Part shown: positions 7,377 through 16,426 of the stretch, in pieces
How positions within the stretch are numbered: the first letter of the stretch is position 1
Layout: every line of letters starts with the position of its first letter
Assembly (NCBI GenBank): GCA_035525225.1
Contig: DATLFA010000034.1
Span: 62,001-126,000, forward strand
Direction of reading: 5' to 3'
DNA length: 64,000 bases
From: DATLFA01 sp035525225
Lineage (GTDB): Bacteria; Actinomycetota; Acidimicrobiia; Acidimicrobiales; WLNW01
Translations under genes and position numbers: made by a program
The notes under the pieces: generated by a model
The model's database searches: none
The model's input: only the letters and a program-made list of their open reading frames with translations
What the model was told of the DNA's origin: nothing

Positions 7377-8809
7377 CGATCACCAGCGCCGAATACGACA
7401 ATCTCGACGCGGTCGGTATGGCTGAGTTGGTCTTCAGGCGACAGGTGAGCGCCTCGGAATTGCTCGACGAGGCACTCGATCGTGTCGCGACGCGCAATCC
7501 GCGCGTCAACGCGGTCGTGTCGATGTTCGAAGGGCGCGCTCGCGCGGCGATCGCTGCCGGATTGCCCGACGGTCCGTTCACCGGTGTGCCGTTCCTCCTC
7601 AAGGATCTCGGGGTCGACGTCGCGGGCGAGATCACCACGTCGGGCAGTCGGTTCTTCGCCGACTATCGACCGACGCAGTCGAGCGAGCTCGTCCTGCGTT
7701 ACGAGCGTGCCGGTCTGGTCATCTTCGGCAAGACCAACACGCCCGAGATGGGCCTCAACGCGTCGACCGAGCCGCTGCTCTTCGGACCTACCCGCAATCC
7801 GTGGAATCTCGCGCACTCGGCCGGCGGATCGAGCGGCGGGGCGGCCGCCGCGGTTGCCGCGGGTATCATCCCCGCGGCGCACGCCACCGACGGCGGCGGA
7901 TCCATCCGCATCCCCGCATCGAGCTGTGGCCTTTTCGGGATGAAGCCCAATCGGGGTCGTACACCGGTCGGCCCACCACTCGGCGAAGGTTGGAACGGCC
8001 TCTCCCACGGCCACGTGGTGTCGCGCAGCGTTCGTGACTCGGCGGCACTTCTCGACGCAACGTGTGGGTCGAGAGCCGGCGAGCCGTATGCCGCGCCGCA
8101 CTTCGAAGGCTCGTGCCTCGACGCCACCAAGCGGTCGCCCGGCCGTCTGCGCATCGGCATGATGACTACCGGTCGACCCGGCGTCGCGGTCGATGACGAG
8201 GCACGCGCCGCGGTCGGTTACGCAGCTCGACTGCTCGTCGAGCTCGGCCACGATGTCGTCGAGTTCACGCTGCCGATCGACTGGCCGGCAACGACCTCGG
8301 TCTTCGCCACCCTGTCGGGTACGCATGTCGCGGCGACGATCAAAGAGCGGGCGCGCGTGCTCGGTCGCGACCCGACAGCCGACGACCTCGAGCACATCAC
8401 GCGGGTGCAAGTGGCCAGGGCAGCGTCGAGCGGTGCGCTCGACTACGTCGATGCCGTGCGCGCGATGCATCGCATCGGCTACGAGATCGCTGCCGCGTTC
8501 GAAGAGATCGATGTGCTGATGACACCCACCGCAGGCCGGCCGCCGCCGCCGATCGGATTGTTGGACATGAACACCGATGACCTGGCGTCGCTCGGCCGCG
8601 AGGCGGGGCGGGTGGCGAACTTCCTCGGCATCATGAACATCACCGGGCAGCCCGCCATGTCGGTGCCCCTGCACTGGACCGCCGACGACCTGCCGATGGG
8701 CGTGCACCTCGCCGGGCGGTGGGGCGCCGAGCCGCTGCTGTTCTCGCTGGCGGCCCAACTGGAGAAGGTGGCTCCGTGGGCGCATCGCCGCCCGAAGGAT
8801 TTCAGCTGA
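7373..8809 (+). CDS. Amidase (amidase signature family)
   Basis: A 478-residue amidase signature enzyme (PF01425) that hydrolyses carboxamides, or related amides, to acids and ammonia. The Ser-cisSer-Lys triad can be placed: Lys77 in PFLLKDLG, the cis-Ser in GGSSGG (about 154) and the nucleophile Ser177 in GGGSIRIPAS. The ATG at 7373 overlaps the SDR stop as ATGA. The in-frame sequence further upstream lies inside the SDR gene and was discarded. The substrate is unknown; co-transcription with an SDR suggests a two-step catabolic role. Confidence 0.93.
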   Translation: MTITSAEYDNLDAVGMAELVFRRQVSASELLDEALDRVATRNPRVNAVVSMFEGRARAAIAAGLPDGPFTGVPFLLKDLGVDVAGEITTSGSRFFADYRPTQSSELVLRYERAGLVIFGKTNTPEMGLNASTEPLLFGPTRNPWNLAHSAGGSSGGAAAAVAAGIIPAAHATDGGGSIRIPASSCGLFGMKPNRGRTPVGPPLGEGWNGLSHGHVVSRSVRDSAALLDATCGSRAGEPYAAPHFEGSCLDATKRSPGRLRIGMMTTGRPGVAVDDEARAAVGYAARLLVELGHDVVEFTLPIDWPATTSVFATLSGTHVAATIKERARVLGRDPTADDLEHITRVQVARAASSGALDYVDAVRAMHRIGYEIAAAFEEIDVLMTPTAGRPPPPIGLLDMNTDDLASLGREAGRVANFLGIMNITGQPAMSVPLHWTADDLPMGVHLAGRWGAEPLLFSLAAQLEKVAPWAHRRPKDFS

Positions 8810-8846
8810 TCGCCGGCCCAGAGCGGCTAGTACGGCTGCAGGCTGG

Positions 8847-9809
8847 TCACATTTTCGGCGATAATCCGCCGATGAGGCGGGTGTCGATGCGGGCCAACAA
8901 CTCCTGATCGTGTGAATCGCCCGGGTTCGGCGTGGTCAACAACTTGTCGCCGAGGAAGATGCTGTTGGCCCCGGCATGCAGGCACAGCGCTTGCAGTTCG
9001 TCGTTCATCTCCGTGCGTCCCGCAGACAGGCGAACAACCGATGCCGGCATCACGATGCGCGTGGCGGCGATGGTACGCACCAATTCGAACGAGTCGAGCG
9101 TGGGCGAGCCGAAAAGCGGCGTGCCTTCGACTTGCATCAGCAAGTTGATCGGCACGCTCTCGGGATGCGGATCGAGTGCCGCGAGTTGCGCGAGCAGACC
9201 AGCCCGGACTCGCCGGCTCTCGCCCATGCCCACGATGCCGCCACAGCACACCTTGATGCCGGCGTCGCGCACATTGGCGAGTGTCTCGAGCCGATCGTCG
9301 TAGGTGCGGGTGGTGATGATCTCGCCGTAGAACTCGCGTGACGTGTCGAGGTTGTGGTTGTAGTAGTCGAGGCCGGCCGCCGCGAGCCGCTTGGATTGCG
9401 CATTGCTCAACATGCCGAGCGTCACGCAGGTCTCGAGGCCGAGCGCGGCCACCGCTTGGATCCCGTCGGCCACCTGCTCGACCTGGCGGTCGCTCGGCGA
9501 ACGCCATGCTGCACCCATGCAGAATCTCGTTGCGCCCGCGGCCTTGGCCGCCTGCGCCGCGGACACGATCTCGTCGGTCGCCATCAACCGCTGTGCTTCG
9601 AGGCCGGTGGAGTACTTCGCCGATTGCGGACAATAGGCACAGTCCTCGGGGCAACCACCCGTCTTGATCGACAGCAACATCGCGCCTTCGACCGCGTGCG
9701 GATCGAACTGCGCACGGTGCGTCGTCTGCGCGTGATGCAGGAGATCGTGGAAGGGCTGGGCGATGATCGATTCGATATCGGCCGGGGTCCAGTCGTGACG
9801 CAGTAGCAC
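8847..9809 (-). CDS. bioB: Biotin synthase
   Basis: A 320-residue radical SAM enzyme that inserts sulfur into dethiobiotin, the last step of biotin formation. The radical SAM cluster motif is CPEDCAYC (Cys53, Cys57, Cys60), preceded by LSIKTGG and followed by PQSAKYSTG, all typical of BioB. No other bio genes are near. It stands between the convergent amidase and a divergent CoA-transferase. Its presence may be related to the biotin-dependent carboxylase encoded at 20978-24559, but this is inference. Confidence 0.95.
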   Translation of the reverse strand: MLLRHDWTPADIESIIAQPFHDLLHHAQTTHRAQFDPHAVEGAMLLSIKTGGCPEDCAYCPQSAKYSTGLEAQRLMATDEIVSAAQAAKAAGATRFCMGAAWRSPSDRQVEQVADGIQAVAALGLETCVTLGMLSNAQSKRLAAAGLDYYNHNLDTSREFYGEIITTRTYDDRLETLANVRDAGIKVCCGGIVGMGESRRVRAGLLAQLAALDPHPESVPINLLMQVEGTPLFGSPTLDSFELVRTIAATRIVMPASVVRLSAGRTEMNDELQALCLHAGANSIFLGDKLLTTPNPGDSHDQELLARIDTRLIGGLSPKM

Positions 9810-9831
9810 CGAGCAAGGCTAGCGTGAACGA

Positions 9832-10953
9832 GTGACATCAGCCCCGTTGACCGGCGTACGCATCGTCGAGATCGGCAACTACATGAGCGTGCCCTTCGCG
9901 GGGATGATGCTCGCCGACCTCGGTGCCGAAGTCGTCAAGGTAGAGCCGCCCAAGGGCGATCCGTTTCGCCGATTCGGCCGGCCGAAAGGGCCCATGGCGG
10001 CCGTCTTCGTCAACGCCAACCGCGGCAAGATGAGCGTCGCGCTCGACTTTAAGCAAGCGGCGGACCGAGAGCGGCTGCGCGCGCTGCTGCCGGACACCGA
10101 CGTCGTCCTGTCGAACTGGCGACCCGGTGTCGCGGCCCGTCTCGGCCTGGGCGATGACGCGCTGGCCGAGATCAACCCTCGACTCATCCGGGTCTACGTC
10201 TCGGGCTACGGGTCGACGGGGCCCGACAGCGACAAGCCGTCGTACGACTCGGTGGTGCAGGCGCGCTCGGGCCTGACATGGGCGCAGGGAGGCGATGGCG
10301 AACCGACGCTCGCCGTCGGCTATCTCGTCGACAAGATGACAGCGACGATGGCTACCCAGGCGACGGTCGCCGCGCTGTATCGCCGCAGCGTCACCGGTGA
10401 GGGCGACGCGATCGAAGTGCCCATGCTCGACGTCATGGCGTATTTGAACTTCCCGGAGATCTTCGCCAACCGCACCTTCGTGGACGACGAGCCGCTCGAT
10501 GCGCGCAATCGGCAGATGATGGCCAACCATCCGCTGCAAGCCCTCGACGGATGGATCCTGCTGTCGCCGGTCAGCGCCGACCAGATCCGCGATGCGTTCG
10601 CCGCGGTGGACCACCCCGAGTGGGCCGACGCGGTGTTCGCCGAGAAGGACGGCGCGCTGATGACGAACGTGCTCGTCGAACGCATCGAGTCGCAGACGCG
10701 ATCGATGACAGTTGCGGAATGCCTCGCCCGCTTCGCCGCCCGCGACGTGCCGGTGGGCCACTGCGTCGATCTCGACCAACACCTTGCCGACGCGCAGGTC
10801 GTGCACAACGAACTCTACGAGATCGTCGAGCACCCGCAGCTCGGCCGGGTGCGCCAAGTTCGCTATCCGGCGCGTTCACAACAGTGGGGCGCACTGCGCG
10901 GGGGAGGCGTTGCGCCGATGCTCGACGCCGATCGCACGCGGGTGCTCGGTTAG
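9832..10953 (+). CDS. CaiB/BaiF (class III) CoA-transferase
   Basis: A 373-residue class III CoA-transferase starting at a GTG. It has the family blocks MMLADLGAEVVKVEPP, YVSGYGSTG and SYDSVVQARSG. The last holds the probable catalytic Asp (D139) that forms the aspartyl-CoA mixed anhydride. It is divergently placed from bioB with a 22-base gap. Its stop overlaps the stop of the leftward LLM oxidoreductase by 4 bases. The acyl substrate is unknown. Confidence 0.92.
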   Translation: MTSAPLTGVRIVEIGNYMSVPFAGMMLADLGAEVVKVEPPKGDPFRRFGRPKGPMAAVFVNANRGKMSVALDFKQAADRERLRALLPDTDVVLSNWRPGVAARLGLGDDALAEINPRLIRVYVSGYGSTGPDSDKPSYDSVVQARSGLTWAQGGDGEPTLAVGYLVDKMTATMATQATVAALYRRSVTGEGDAIEVPMLDVMAYLNFPEIFANRTFVDDEPLDARNRQMMANHPLQALDGWILLSPVSADQIRDAFAAVDHPEWADAVFAEKDGALMTNVLVERIESQTRSMTVAECLARFAARDVPVGHCVDLDQHLADAQVVHNELYEIVEHPQLGRVRQVRYPARSQQWGALRGGGVAPMLDADRTRVLG

Positions 10954-11930
10954 CGCAAGCGCGGCGCGACGAGTTCGGCGAAGCGCCGGTATTGCTCGAT
11001 CACGTCGTGGGTATCCATCGAAGGGTCACCGGTCCAAAAGCGCAGCGCGAGATGCTCGACACCCGCGGACGCATACGTCTCGATATCGGCCACGAGTTGA
11101 TCGGGAGTGCCGACGAAATGAGCGCGGCCGTCGGCGCTGTGAGGGAACGGTGGCGCGTAGTTGTAGTCGTCGGGGATGTCGGGAAGGTCGGCGTAGCTCA
11201 CCGGTGGCCGCAGTTCGCTCGCGTCGAGCACGACCCGAGTCTCGGGACACGTGTACGAAAAGACGAACGGGTCGCGACGCCCGAGTGCCGAGCGTTGGCC
11301 TTCGATGTCGGCCCGTCCGCTCGCGTATTGCTCGGGAGTGGGGAAGAGCGGGTGCCAGCCGTCGCCGCGTCGCGCGGCGCGCCGGCGGCCGGCAGGGTGG
11401 TTGCCGCCGACGAAGATGGGGAACGGACTCTGCTGTGGCGCCGGGCCCGCATGCACCTTGTCGAACTGTACGAAGCGCCCGTCGTAGGACGCTGCGCCCT
11501 GCGTCTCCCACAGACAACGCAACACATCGATGTACTCGTCGGTCGCCGCGCCGCGCTGTTCGTAGGGCGCGTCGAGTGCGGCGAACTCACCACGGATGTA
11601 GCCGACGCCGACTCCGAGCGTGAGTCTCCCGCCGCACAGTTGATCGGCGCTGGCGATCAACTGTGACAGCGCGACCGGGTGACGGTACGGGAGCACGAGC
11701 ACGTCGGTGCCGAACCGCAACCTTTCGGTGCCGGCCGCGCCGGCGATGCAACAGGCCAGCGAATCGAACCACTGTGGCGACGAAACATGGGCCGCGTAGT
11801 CGGGGATGACGATGTGATCGCCGAACCACGCGGTGTGGTAGCCGAAGTTCGCGGCCGCGTCGATCAGCTCGCGAATCTTTGCGGCGTCGCCGAAGGGGCC
11901 ATACGACGGGATGACCACGCCGAATTGCAT
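10950..11930 (-). CDS. LLM class flavin/F420-dependent oxidoreductase
   Basis: A 326-residue luciferase-like monooxygenase family protein (PF00296), with a TIM-barrel binding FMN or F420. The N-terminus MQFGVVIPSYGPFGDA and the segments TAWFGDHIVIPDY and LTLGVGVGYIRGEF are characteristic. In actinobacteria many such members use F420, but the cofactor is not decided by the sequence. The ATG at 11930 is chosen because it begins the first strand. The longer upstream reading overlaps the divergent esterase. A purine-rich GGAGAGAG lies upstream. Confidence 0.88.
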   Translation of the reverse strand: MQFGVVIPSYGPFGDAAKIRELIDAAANFGYHTAWFGDHIVIPDYAAHVSSPQWFDSLACCIAGAAGTERLRFGTDVLVLPYRHPVALSQLIASADQLCGGRLTLGVGVGYIRGEFAALDAPYEQRGAATDEYIDVLRCLWETQGAASYDGRFVQFDKVHAGPAPQQSPFPIFVGGNHPAGRRRAARRGDGWHPLFPTPEQYASGRADIEGQRSALGRRDPFVFSYTCPETRVVLDASELRPPVSYADLPDIPDDYNYAPPFPHSADGRAHFVGTPDQLVADIETYASAGVEHLALRFWTGDPSMDTHDVIEQYRRFAELVAPRLR

Positions 11931-12098
11931 CGTTTTCTCGCTCTCTCCCCGCTCTGTGAGCCGCTCGGGGTCTTCCTCTCGAGGTGGTTGCGTACCGTAG
12001 CCGCGGTGCCCCCTACGTGACATCGAGCACGTTGTCCTCACTGGCGGCCGCGGCGGCGCGATACTCGGTGGATGACCTGAAGTACCGGGGGGATGAAA

Positions 12099-13052
12099 AT
12101 GGCCTTGGATGCGGTGATCCAAGCAATGTGTGATGCGGCGCCGGCGGGCCCGCTGCCCGATCCTTCGTGTGACGGGGTGCGTGAAGCATCGACGCGCGCG
12201 ATGGACGACGGGTTCATGCGCACCGGCGACATCGGTCCCGAGGTTGCGCGAGTCGTCGAGTACAGCGTTCCTGTCGCTGACGGCGTGGTCGATGTGCGCG
12301 TGTACACACCGTTCGGTGACGGGCCGTGGCCCGGGCATCTCTATTTCCATGGTGGCGCGTGGGCACTCGGCAACATGCGCAACCTCTACTTCGATGCGAA
12401 GTGCCGGTACCGTTGCGTGCGTGCCGCTTGCGTCGTGGTCTCGGTTGATTATCGGTTGGCGCCGGAGTACAAAGCACCCACCGCTGCCGAAGACTGCTAC
12501 GCCGCCCTGTGCTTCGCCGAGCAGAATGCCGGCGCGCTCGGCATCGACGCTGCGCTGCTGTCGGTGGGCGGTGACTCCGCAGGCGGCAACCTCGCCGCGG
12601 TAGTGGCGTTGATGGCGCGCGACCGCCATGGGCCGCGTGTCATGTTCCAGTTGCTCGAAGTCCCCGCGGTCGATCTGACGATGTCGCATTCGTCGATCGC
12701 CGAGTTCGGTGACGGTTATTACTTGAGCAAGGCGATGATGCAGTCGGCAACCGACTACTACCTCGTCGACCCTTCGCAGGCGAGTCATCCCTACGTGTCA
12801 CCGCTGTTCGCATCCGACTTGTCGGGCCTGCCTCCGGCGTACGTGATGACGGCCGAGTTCGACCCGTTGCGCGACGAAGGCGAGGCATACGCGGCGCGCT
12901 TGAGCGAAGCCGGCGTTGCCGTCGACGTGGCACGCGGCATGGGACACATCCACGGCGGGCAGCAGTTGACCGGCGTGTGGGAGCCGGCCCGCCGATGGGC
13001 GGCCGATGCCGACGCCGCGTTGGCGGCGGCAATCGCCGGCGCCCGACGCTGA
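12099..13052 (+). CDS. Alpha/beta hydrolase (hormone-sensitive lipase family)
   Basis: A 317-residue esterase/lipase of the HSL group. It shows the oxyanion motif HGGAW, the nucleophile elbow GDSAGGN, the acid DPLRDE and the His in GHIHGG near the C-terminus. An ATG at 12093 abuts the GGGGGG ribosome-binding site, so the ATG at 12099 is better spaced. It probably hydrolyses an ester of a small hydrophobic acid or alcohol. It is followed 17 bases later by a 2-oxoglutarate dioxygenase and is likely co-transcribed with it. It resembles the partial gene at 63366. Confidence 0.9.
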   Translation: MALDAVIQAMCDAAPAGPLPDPSCDGVREASTRAMDDGFMRTGDIGPEVARVVEYSVPVADGVVDVRVYTPFGDGPWPGHLYFHGGAWALGNMRNLYFDAKCRYRCVRAACVVVSVDYRLAPEYKAPTAAEDCYAALCFAEQNAGALGIDAALLSVGGDSAGGNLAAVVALMARDRHGPRVMFQLLEVPAVDLTMSHSSIAEFGDGYYLSKAMMQSATDYYLVDPSQASHPYVSPLFASDLSGLPPAYVMTAEFDPLRDEGEAYAARLSEAGVAVDVARGMGHIHGGQQLTGVWEPARRWAADADAALAAAIAGARR

Positions 13053-13069
13053 CTACGTCGAGTCCCGCG

Positions 13070-14008
13070 ATGTACCGCCCCAAGGCCGGCCCACGATTGC
13101 TCGACCGGCAGGCGCCCGGCGCCGCGCCCGGGGTGTACTCGCGCATTCACGTGACGGCGGTCGGGGCGACGCTGGGCGGTCTGGTCACCGGCGTCGATCT
13201 CCGTGAGCCCCTCGACGACGAGACCTTCGCCGAACTCGACAACGCCTGGCGTGAATACAAGGTGCTGCTGTTTCGCGAGCAGCACCTGACCGCACGTCAG
13301 CATGCGGAGCTCTTGTCGCGATGGGGCCCGTTGACCGATGACCAGCTCACTCCCACCGCGGACAAGAACCCCATCGACTGCCTCGTCGAGTTCACCCGCG
13401 ACGGCGCGACGCCGGGCCTCGAGAACGGGTGGCACGTCGACGGCACGTTTCGCGTCCAGCCAACCGCAGGCACGATGTTGCGCGCCATCGAGGTGCCGGC
13501 GTTCGGCGGCGACACCATGTTCGCCGACATGGCCGCGGCGTACGACAACCTGGCACCCGACGTGCAACGACAAGTCGACGAGCTGACCGCGACGCACGAT
13601 TGGAGCATGGGCGCCTACGCCGACAAGTACGCCGATCGACTCGAGTACTTCCGTACGATCTTGCCGCCGGTTGTGCATCCGGTCGTGTTGCGCCACCCGA
13701 CAACCGGACGCAAGACGCTCTTCGTCAATCGATTCTTCACCCGCTGCATCGATGGCTTGTCGCCCGACGATAGCGACGCGTTGCTCGATCACCTGTGCCG
13801 GCAGGCCGAGGTACCGGAATACCAGTTGCGCTTTCACTGGGAGCCCGGCTCGATCGCGTTCTGGGACAACATCGCGGTGCAGCACTACGGCGTCAACGAC
13901 TACTTCCCGCAGCGGCGCACGATGGCACGAGCCACATTCTTCGGCGCACCCGACGCGTGGCCGGGCGCAGTAGCTGCGGGCATGGTCACGTCATCGGTCG
14001 GTGAGTGA
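13070..14008 (+). CDS. TauD/TfdA family Fe(II)/2-oxoglutarate dioxygenase
   Basis: A 312-residue dioxygenase (PF02668) that couples decarboxylation of 2-oxoglutarate to hydroxylation, as in taurine or 2,4-D cleavage. The facial iron triad is visible as H122-x-D124 (WHVDGTF) and a distal His near 272 (AVQHYGVNDY). The 2OG-binding Arg lies in the following RRTMARATFF. The ATG at 13070 follows the esterase closely. Its last 18 bases overlap the end of the opposing dehydrogenase gene. The target substrate is unknown; a sulfonate, aryloxy-acid or carnitine-like compound is possible. Confidence 0.9.
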   Translation: MYRPKAGPRLLDRQAPGAAPGVYSRIHVTAVGATLGGLVTGVDLREPLDDETFAELDNAWREYKVLLFREQHLTARQHAELLSRWGPLTDDQLTPTADKNPIDCLVEFTRDGATPGLENGWHVDGTFRVQPTAGTMLRAIEVPAFGGDTMFADMAAAYDNLAPDVQRQVDELTATHDWSMGAYADKYADRLEYFRTILPPVVHPVVLRHPTTGRKTLFVNRFFTRCIDGLSPDDSDALLDHLCRQAEVPEYQLRFHWEPGSIAFWDNIAVQHYGVNDYFPQRRTMARATFFGAPDAWPGAVAAGMVTSSVGE

Positions 14009-15139
14009 CGGCGCGACCGCGATGCCGAGATCGGCGGCCAACGCGAGCAGCGCGTCGACCTGCGGCGCCGGCAAGTCGACCGAGCCGCGTTCGCGTCTCG
14101 TTCGGCGCAGTTGCTGCGATCGCAGCCCCGGATAGAGGATCTCATCGACCCCGGGTCGGCGCGGAGCCGCGGTGACGGTGTCGATGAACCCGTCGACGGC
14201 GCCGATCGGATCAGCTACCCCGAAGGCGTGCGGATCGATGGCGATGAGCAAGGTGCCGGCCACCGCGCCATCGGTCGATGAATCTGGCGCAAGGTCCCAC
14301 GCGGGCGCAGTATCGGTCAGCACGCTCGACAAGAGCCCGATGAGCAACACCATCGCGTAACCCTTGTGGCCGTTGCCGAGCGCGGTGAGGGTGCCGTCGC
14401 CGCGTGCGTCGGTCGGAATCTTCGAACGATCGACGTCGCGGAAGTCACGGGGGTCGGCGGTGGGAGTGCCGTTGGCGTCGAGCAGTGCGCCCGACGGGAT
14501 GGTCTGGCCCTGCTCCGCCGCGAGCAGCACACCGCTGGCCGACGTTTGGGTGAACGACATGTCGAGCACCACCGGATCGTTGCGGCCGGCCGGGACACCG
14601 ACCGCGAACGGGCCGTTGCCGAGCAGCGCGGTGTACCCGCCGAGCGGCGCGACACACGGCCCGGTCTGGGTCATCACGAGGCCGATCATGTTCGCGTCGA
14701 TTGCCATGGTGACGTACTGCGTCAACAGACCCGCGCCGCCGCGAGCGGCAGCAAGACCGATGCCGTGCTCGCGTGCGTTGTCGATGGCGAAGCGCATGCC
14801 GGCGCGACAGACGAGGCGTCCGATGGCCCGAGGCCCACCGGCCACGACACCTGACGCGCCCCGGGATTGCACGACTTCGATCAGCGCGTGGGGGTCTTGG
14901 CGGCCCGAGCGAATACCGCGCACGGCCGGCGGGATGTAGATGACACCGCGGGCGTGATCACCCTGAATCGACTTGTCGACCGCTCCTTCGACCAAGAAGG
15001 CCGCGTCGTCAGGGGCTACGCCAACCGCGGCGTAGGCGTCGACGCACAGATTGGTGAGTGCGGGGATCGCCACCCGTGTGTATTCACCTTTCCAATCCCA
15101 CCATTGGCCGAAGGTGCGTTCGCGATCAGTCGATTCCAT
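13991..15139 (-). CDS. Ldh_2-type malate/lactate/ureidoglycolate dehydrogenase
   Basis: A 382-residue member of the Ldh_2 family (PF02615), NAD(P)-dependent 2-hydroxyacid dehydrogenases with a fold unrelated to classical LDH. Typical features are the N-terminal LVEGAVDKSIQGDHARG segment with its catalytic-type His, GGAGLLTQYVTMAID, and GNGHKGYAMVLLIGLLS. The ATG at 15139 falls one base after the amidohydrolase stop, so the two are coupled. Its C-terminal end overlaps the TauD-like gene by 18 bases. Substrate specificity cannot be assigned. Confidence 0.87.
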   Translation of the reverse strand: MESTDRERTFGQWWDWKGEYTRVAIPALTNLCVDAYAAVGVAPDDAAFLVEGAVDKSIQGDHARGVIYIPPAVRGIRSGRQDPHALIEVVQSRGASGVVAGGPRAIGRLVCRAGMRFAIDNAREHGIGLAAARGGAGLLTQYVTMAIDANMIGLVMTQTGPCVAPLGGYTALLGNGPFAVGVPAGRNDPVVLDMSFTQTSASGVLLAAEQGQTIPSGALLDANGTPTADPRDFRDVDRSKIPTDARGDGTLTALGNGHKGYAMVLLIGLLSSVLTDTAPAWDLAPDSSTDGAVAGTLLIAIDPHAFGVADPIGAVDGFIDTVTAAPRRPGVDEILYPGLRSQQLRRTRRERGSVDLPAPQVDALLALAADLGIAVAPSLTDR

Positions 15140-15140
15140 G

Positions 15141-16307
15141 TCACTCGAGGTCGTAGAGGCGCGCGGGGTTGTCCCAGAAGATCTTGCGCAGCGTCTCGGT
15201 GTCGAGACGAGCGGTCTCGTGATCGAAGAACTTGTCGATCGCGTGAGGAAAGTCGGGGCTTTCGGGATGCGGGAAGTCGCTGGCGGCGAGCAGGCAATCG
15301 GTGAGACCGGCGTCGACGGCGAGGCGGAAGCCGGGATCGCCTCCGTCGCCCGAGATGAAGCATTGGTTCGCGAAGTACCACGACGGCGAATGTTCGGCGA
15401 TCGGAAAGCCGCGTATCGCGACCGCTTCCCATTTCTCGTCGAGGAACGGCAGCCATGTCGCCGCCCAGCCGACGGATGATTCGGTGAACACGACGCGAAG
15501 ATCGGGATGGCGGGCACAGATCGAGCCGGTGAACAACAACGCCGCCATCATCTCGCCGAAACCGAACGACGTTGCGAGCCCGGCGTAGGGGATCGAGCTA
15601 CCGGCAACGTGCTTGAGCCCGACATGGCCCACGCTGCCGATGCGATGGGGCACGCACTCGTGGGTGCCGAGCGGGACACCGAGCGAGGAGACCTCGGCCC
15701 AGAGTTCGTCGTAGCACGGATGATCGAGGGGGATGCCTTCGTTCGGCGGGTCGGGCAGGATGTAGACACTGCGAAAGCCGAGCTCTCGCACGCATCGTCG
15801 AGTTTCGGCGATGGCGAGATCGACATCGCGCAGGTCGAGCGCACCGACACCATGAATGCGACCGTCACCGGCCGAACAGAACTCGTGGAGCCAGCTGTTG
15901 TAGGCGCGTTTGATCGCCGCCGCGACGCGCGCGTCGAGATTGGGATACGCGGTGATCGGTAGACCGATCGTGGGGTAGACGAGCATGTGGTCGATACCCG
16001 TTTCGTCCATGTAGTCGAGGTACGACGCGGCGCTGTAACCCGCTTCGATGTAGTGCGCGTAGGCCTCGGTGACGGTGAGGCGCTCGCCGCCGGGATTCGT
16101 GACGAACTTGATCTGGTCCATGCGCATTCCGCTGGTGCCCATCGTGTTGCCGGCAACTTCGAGCTGCGCGAAATAGGGCCACGTCGGGCTGATGCGCCGT
16201 GACTTGGGCATGAACGCGGCGAAGCGGCGATCCATGAAGCGCTCCCACAGATCGTCGGGTTCCATCACATGAGAGTCGACGTCGATGATCTTGAGTCCGT
16301 TGAGCAC
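15141..16307 (-). CDS. Amidohydrolase family 2 protein
   Basis: A 388-residue amidohydrolase_2 protein. The N-terminal metal strand IDVDSHVMEPDD, the GTHECVPH strand, FTESSVGW and ASDFPHPES are all in family order. I prefer the GTG at 16307, preceded by a GGGGGTGGG ribosome-binding site. The longer reading adds an unusual tail. It is directly followed by the Ldh_2-type dehydrogenase and is divergent from the tandem CoA-transferase across a 119-base promoter region. Either hydrolysis or decarboxylation is possible in this family. Confidence 0.87.
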   Translation of the reverse strand: MLNGLKIIDVDSHVMEPDDLWERFMDRRFAAFMPKSRRISPTWPYFAQLEVAGNTMGTSGMRMDQIKFVTNPGGERLTVTEAYAHYIEAGYSAASYLDYMDETGIDHMLVYPTIGLPITAYPNLDARVAAAIKRAYNSWLHEFCSAGDGRIHGVGALDLRDVDLAIAETRRCVRELGFRSVYILPDPPNEGIPLDHPCYDELWAEVSSLGVPLGTHECVPHRIGSVGHVGLKHVAGSSIPYAGLATSFGFGEMMAALLFTGSICARHPDLRVVFTESSVGWAATWLPFLDEKWEAVAIRGFPIAEHSPSWYFANQCFISGDGGDPGFRLAVDAGLTDCLLAASDFPHPESPDFPHAIDKFFDHETARLDTETLRKIFWDNPARLYDLE

Positions 16308-16426
16308 GCCCACCCCCGCAAGTGCGCCGTCACGATAGTCGCCGGCGCCGCACGAAGGGAGAGGCTGCAGGTCATCCGCTACGATCCTCAGGCGGCGCGG
16401 AACGAGCGCCACGGGGGTTGTTCGCC

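Noticed and set aside
7304..8785. Leftward open frame of about 490 codons
   Set aside because: Antisense to the amidase, whose catalytic triad and family blocks are complete.
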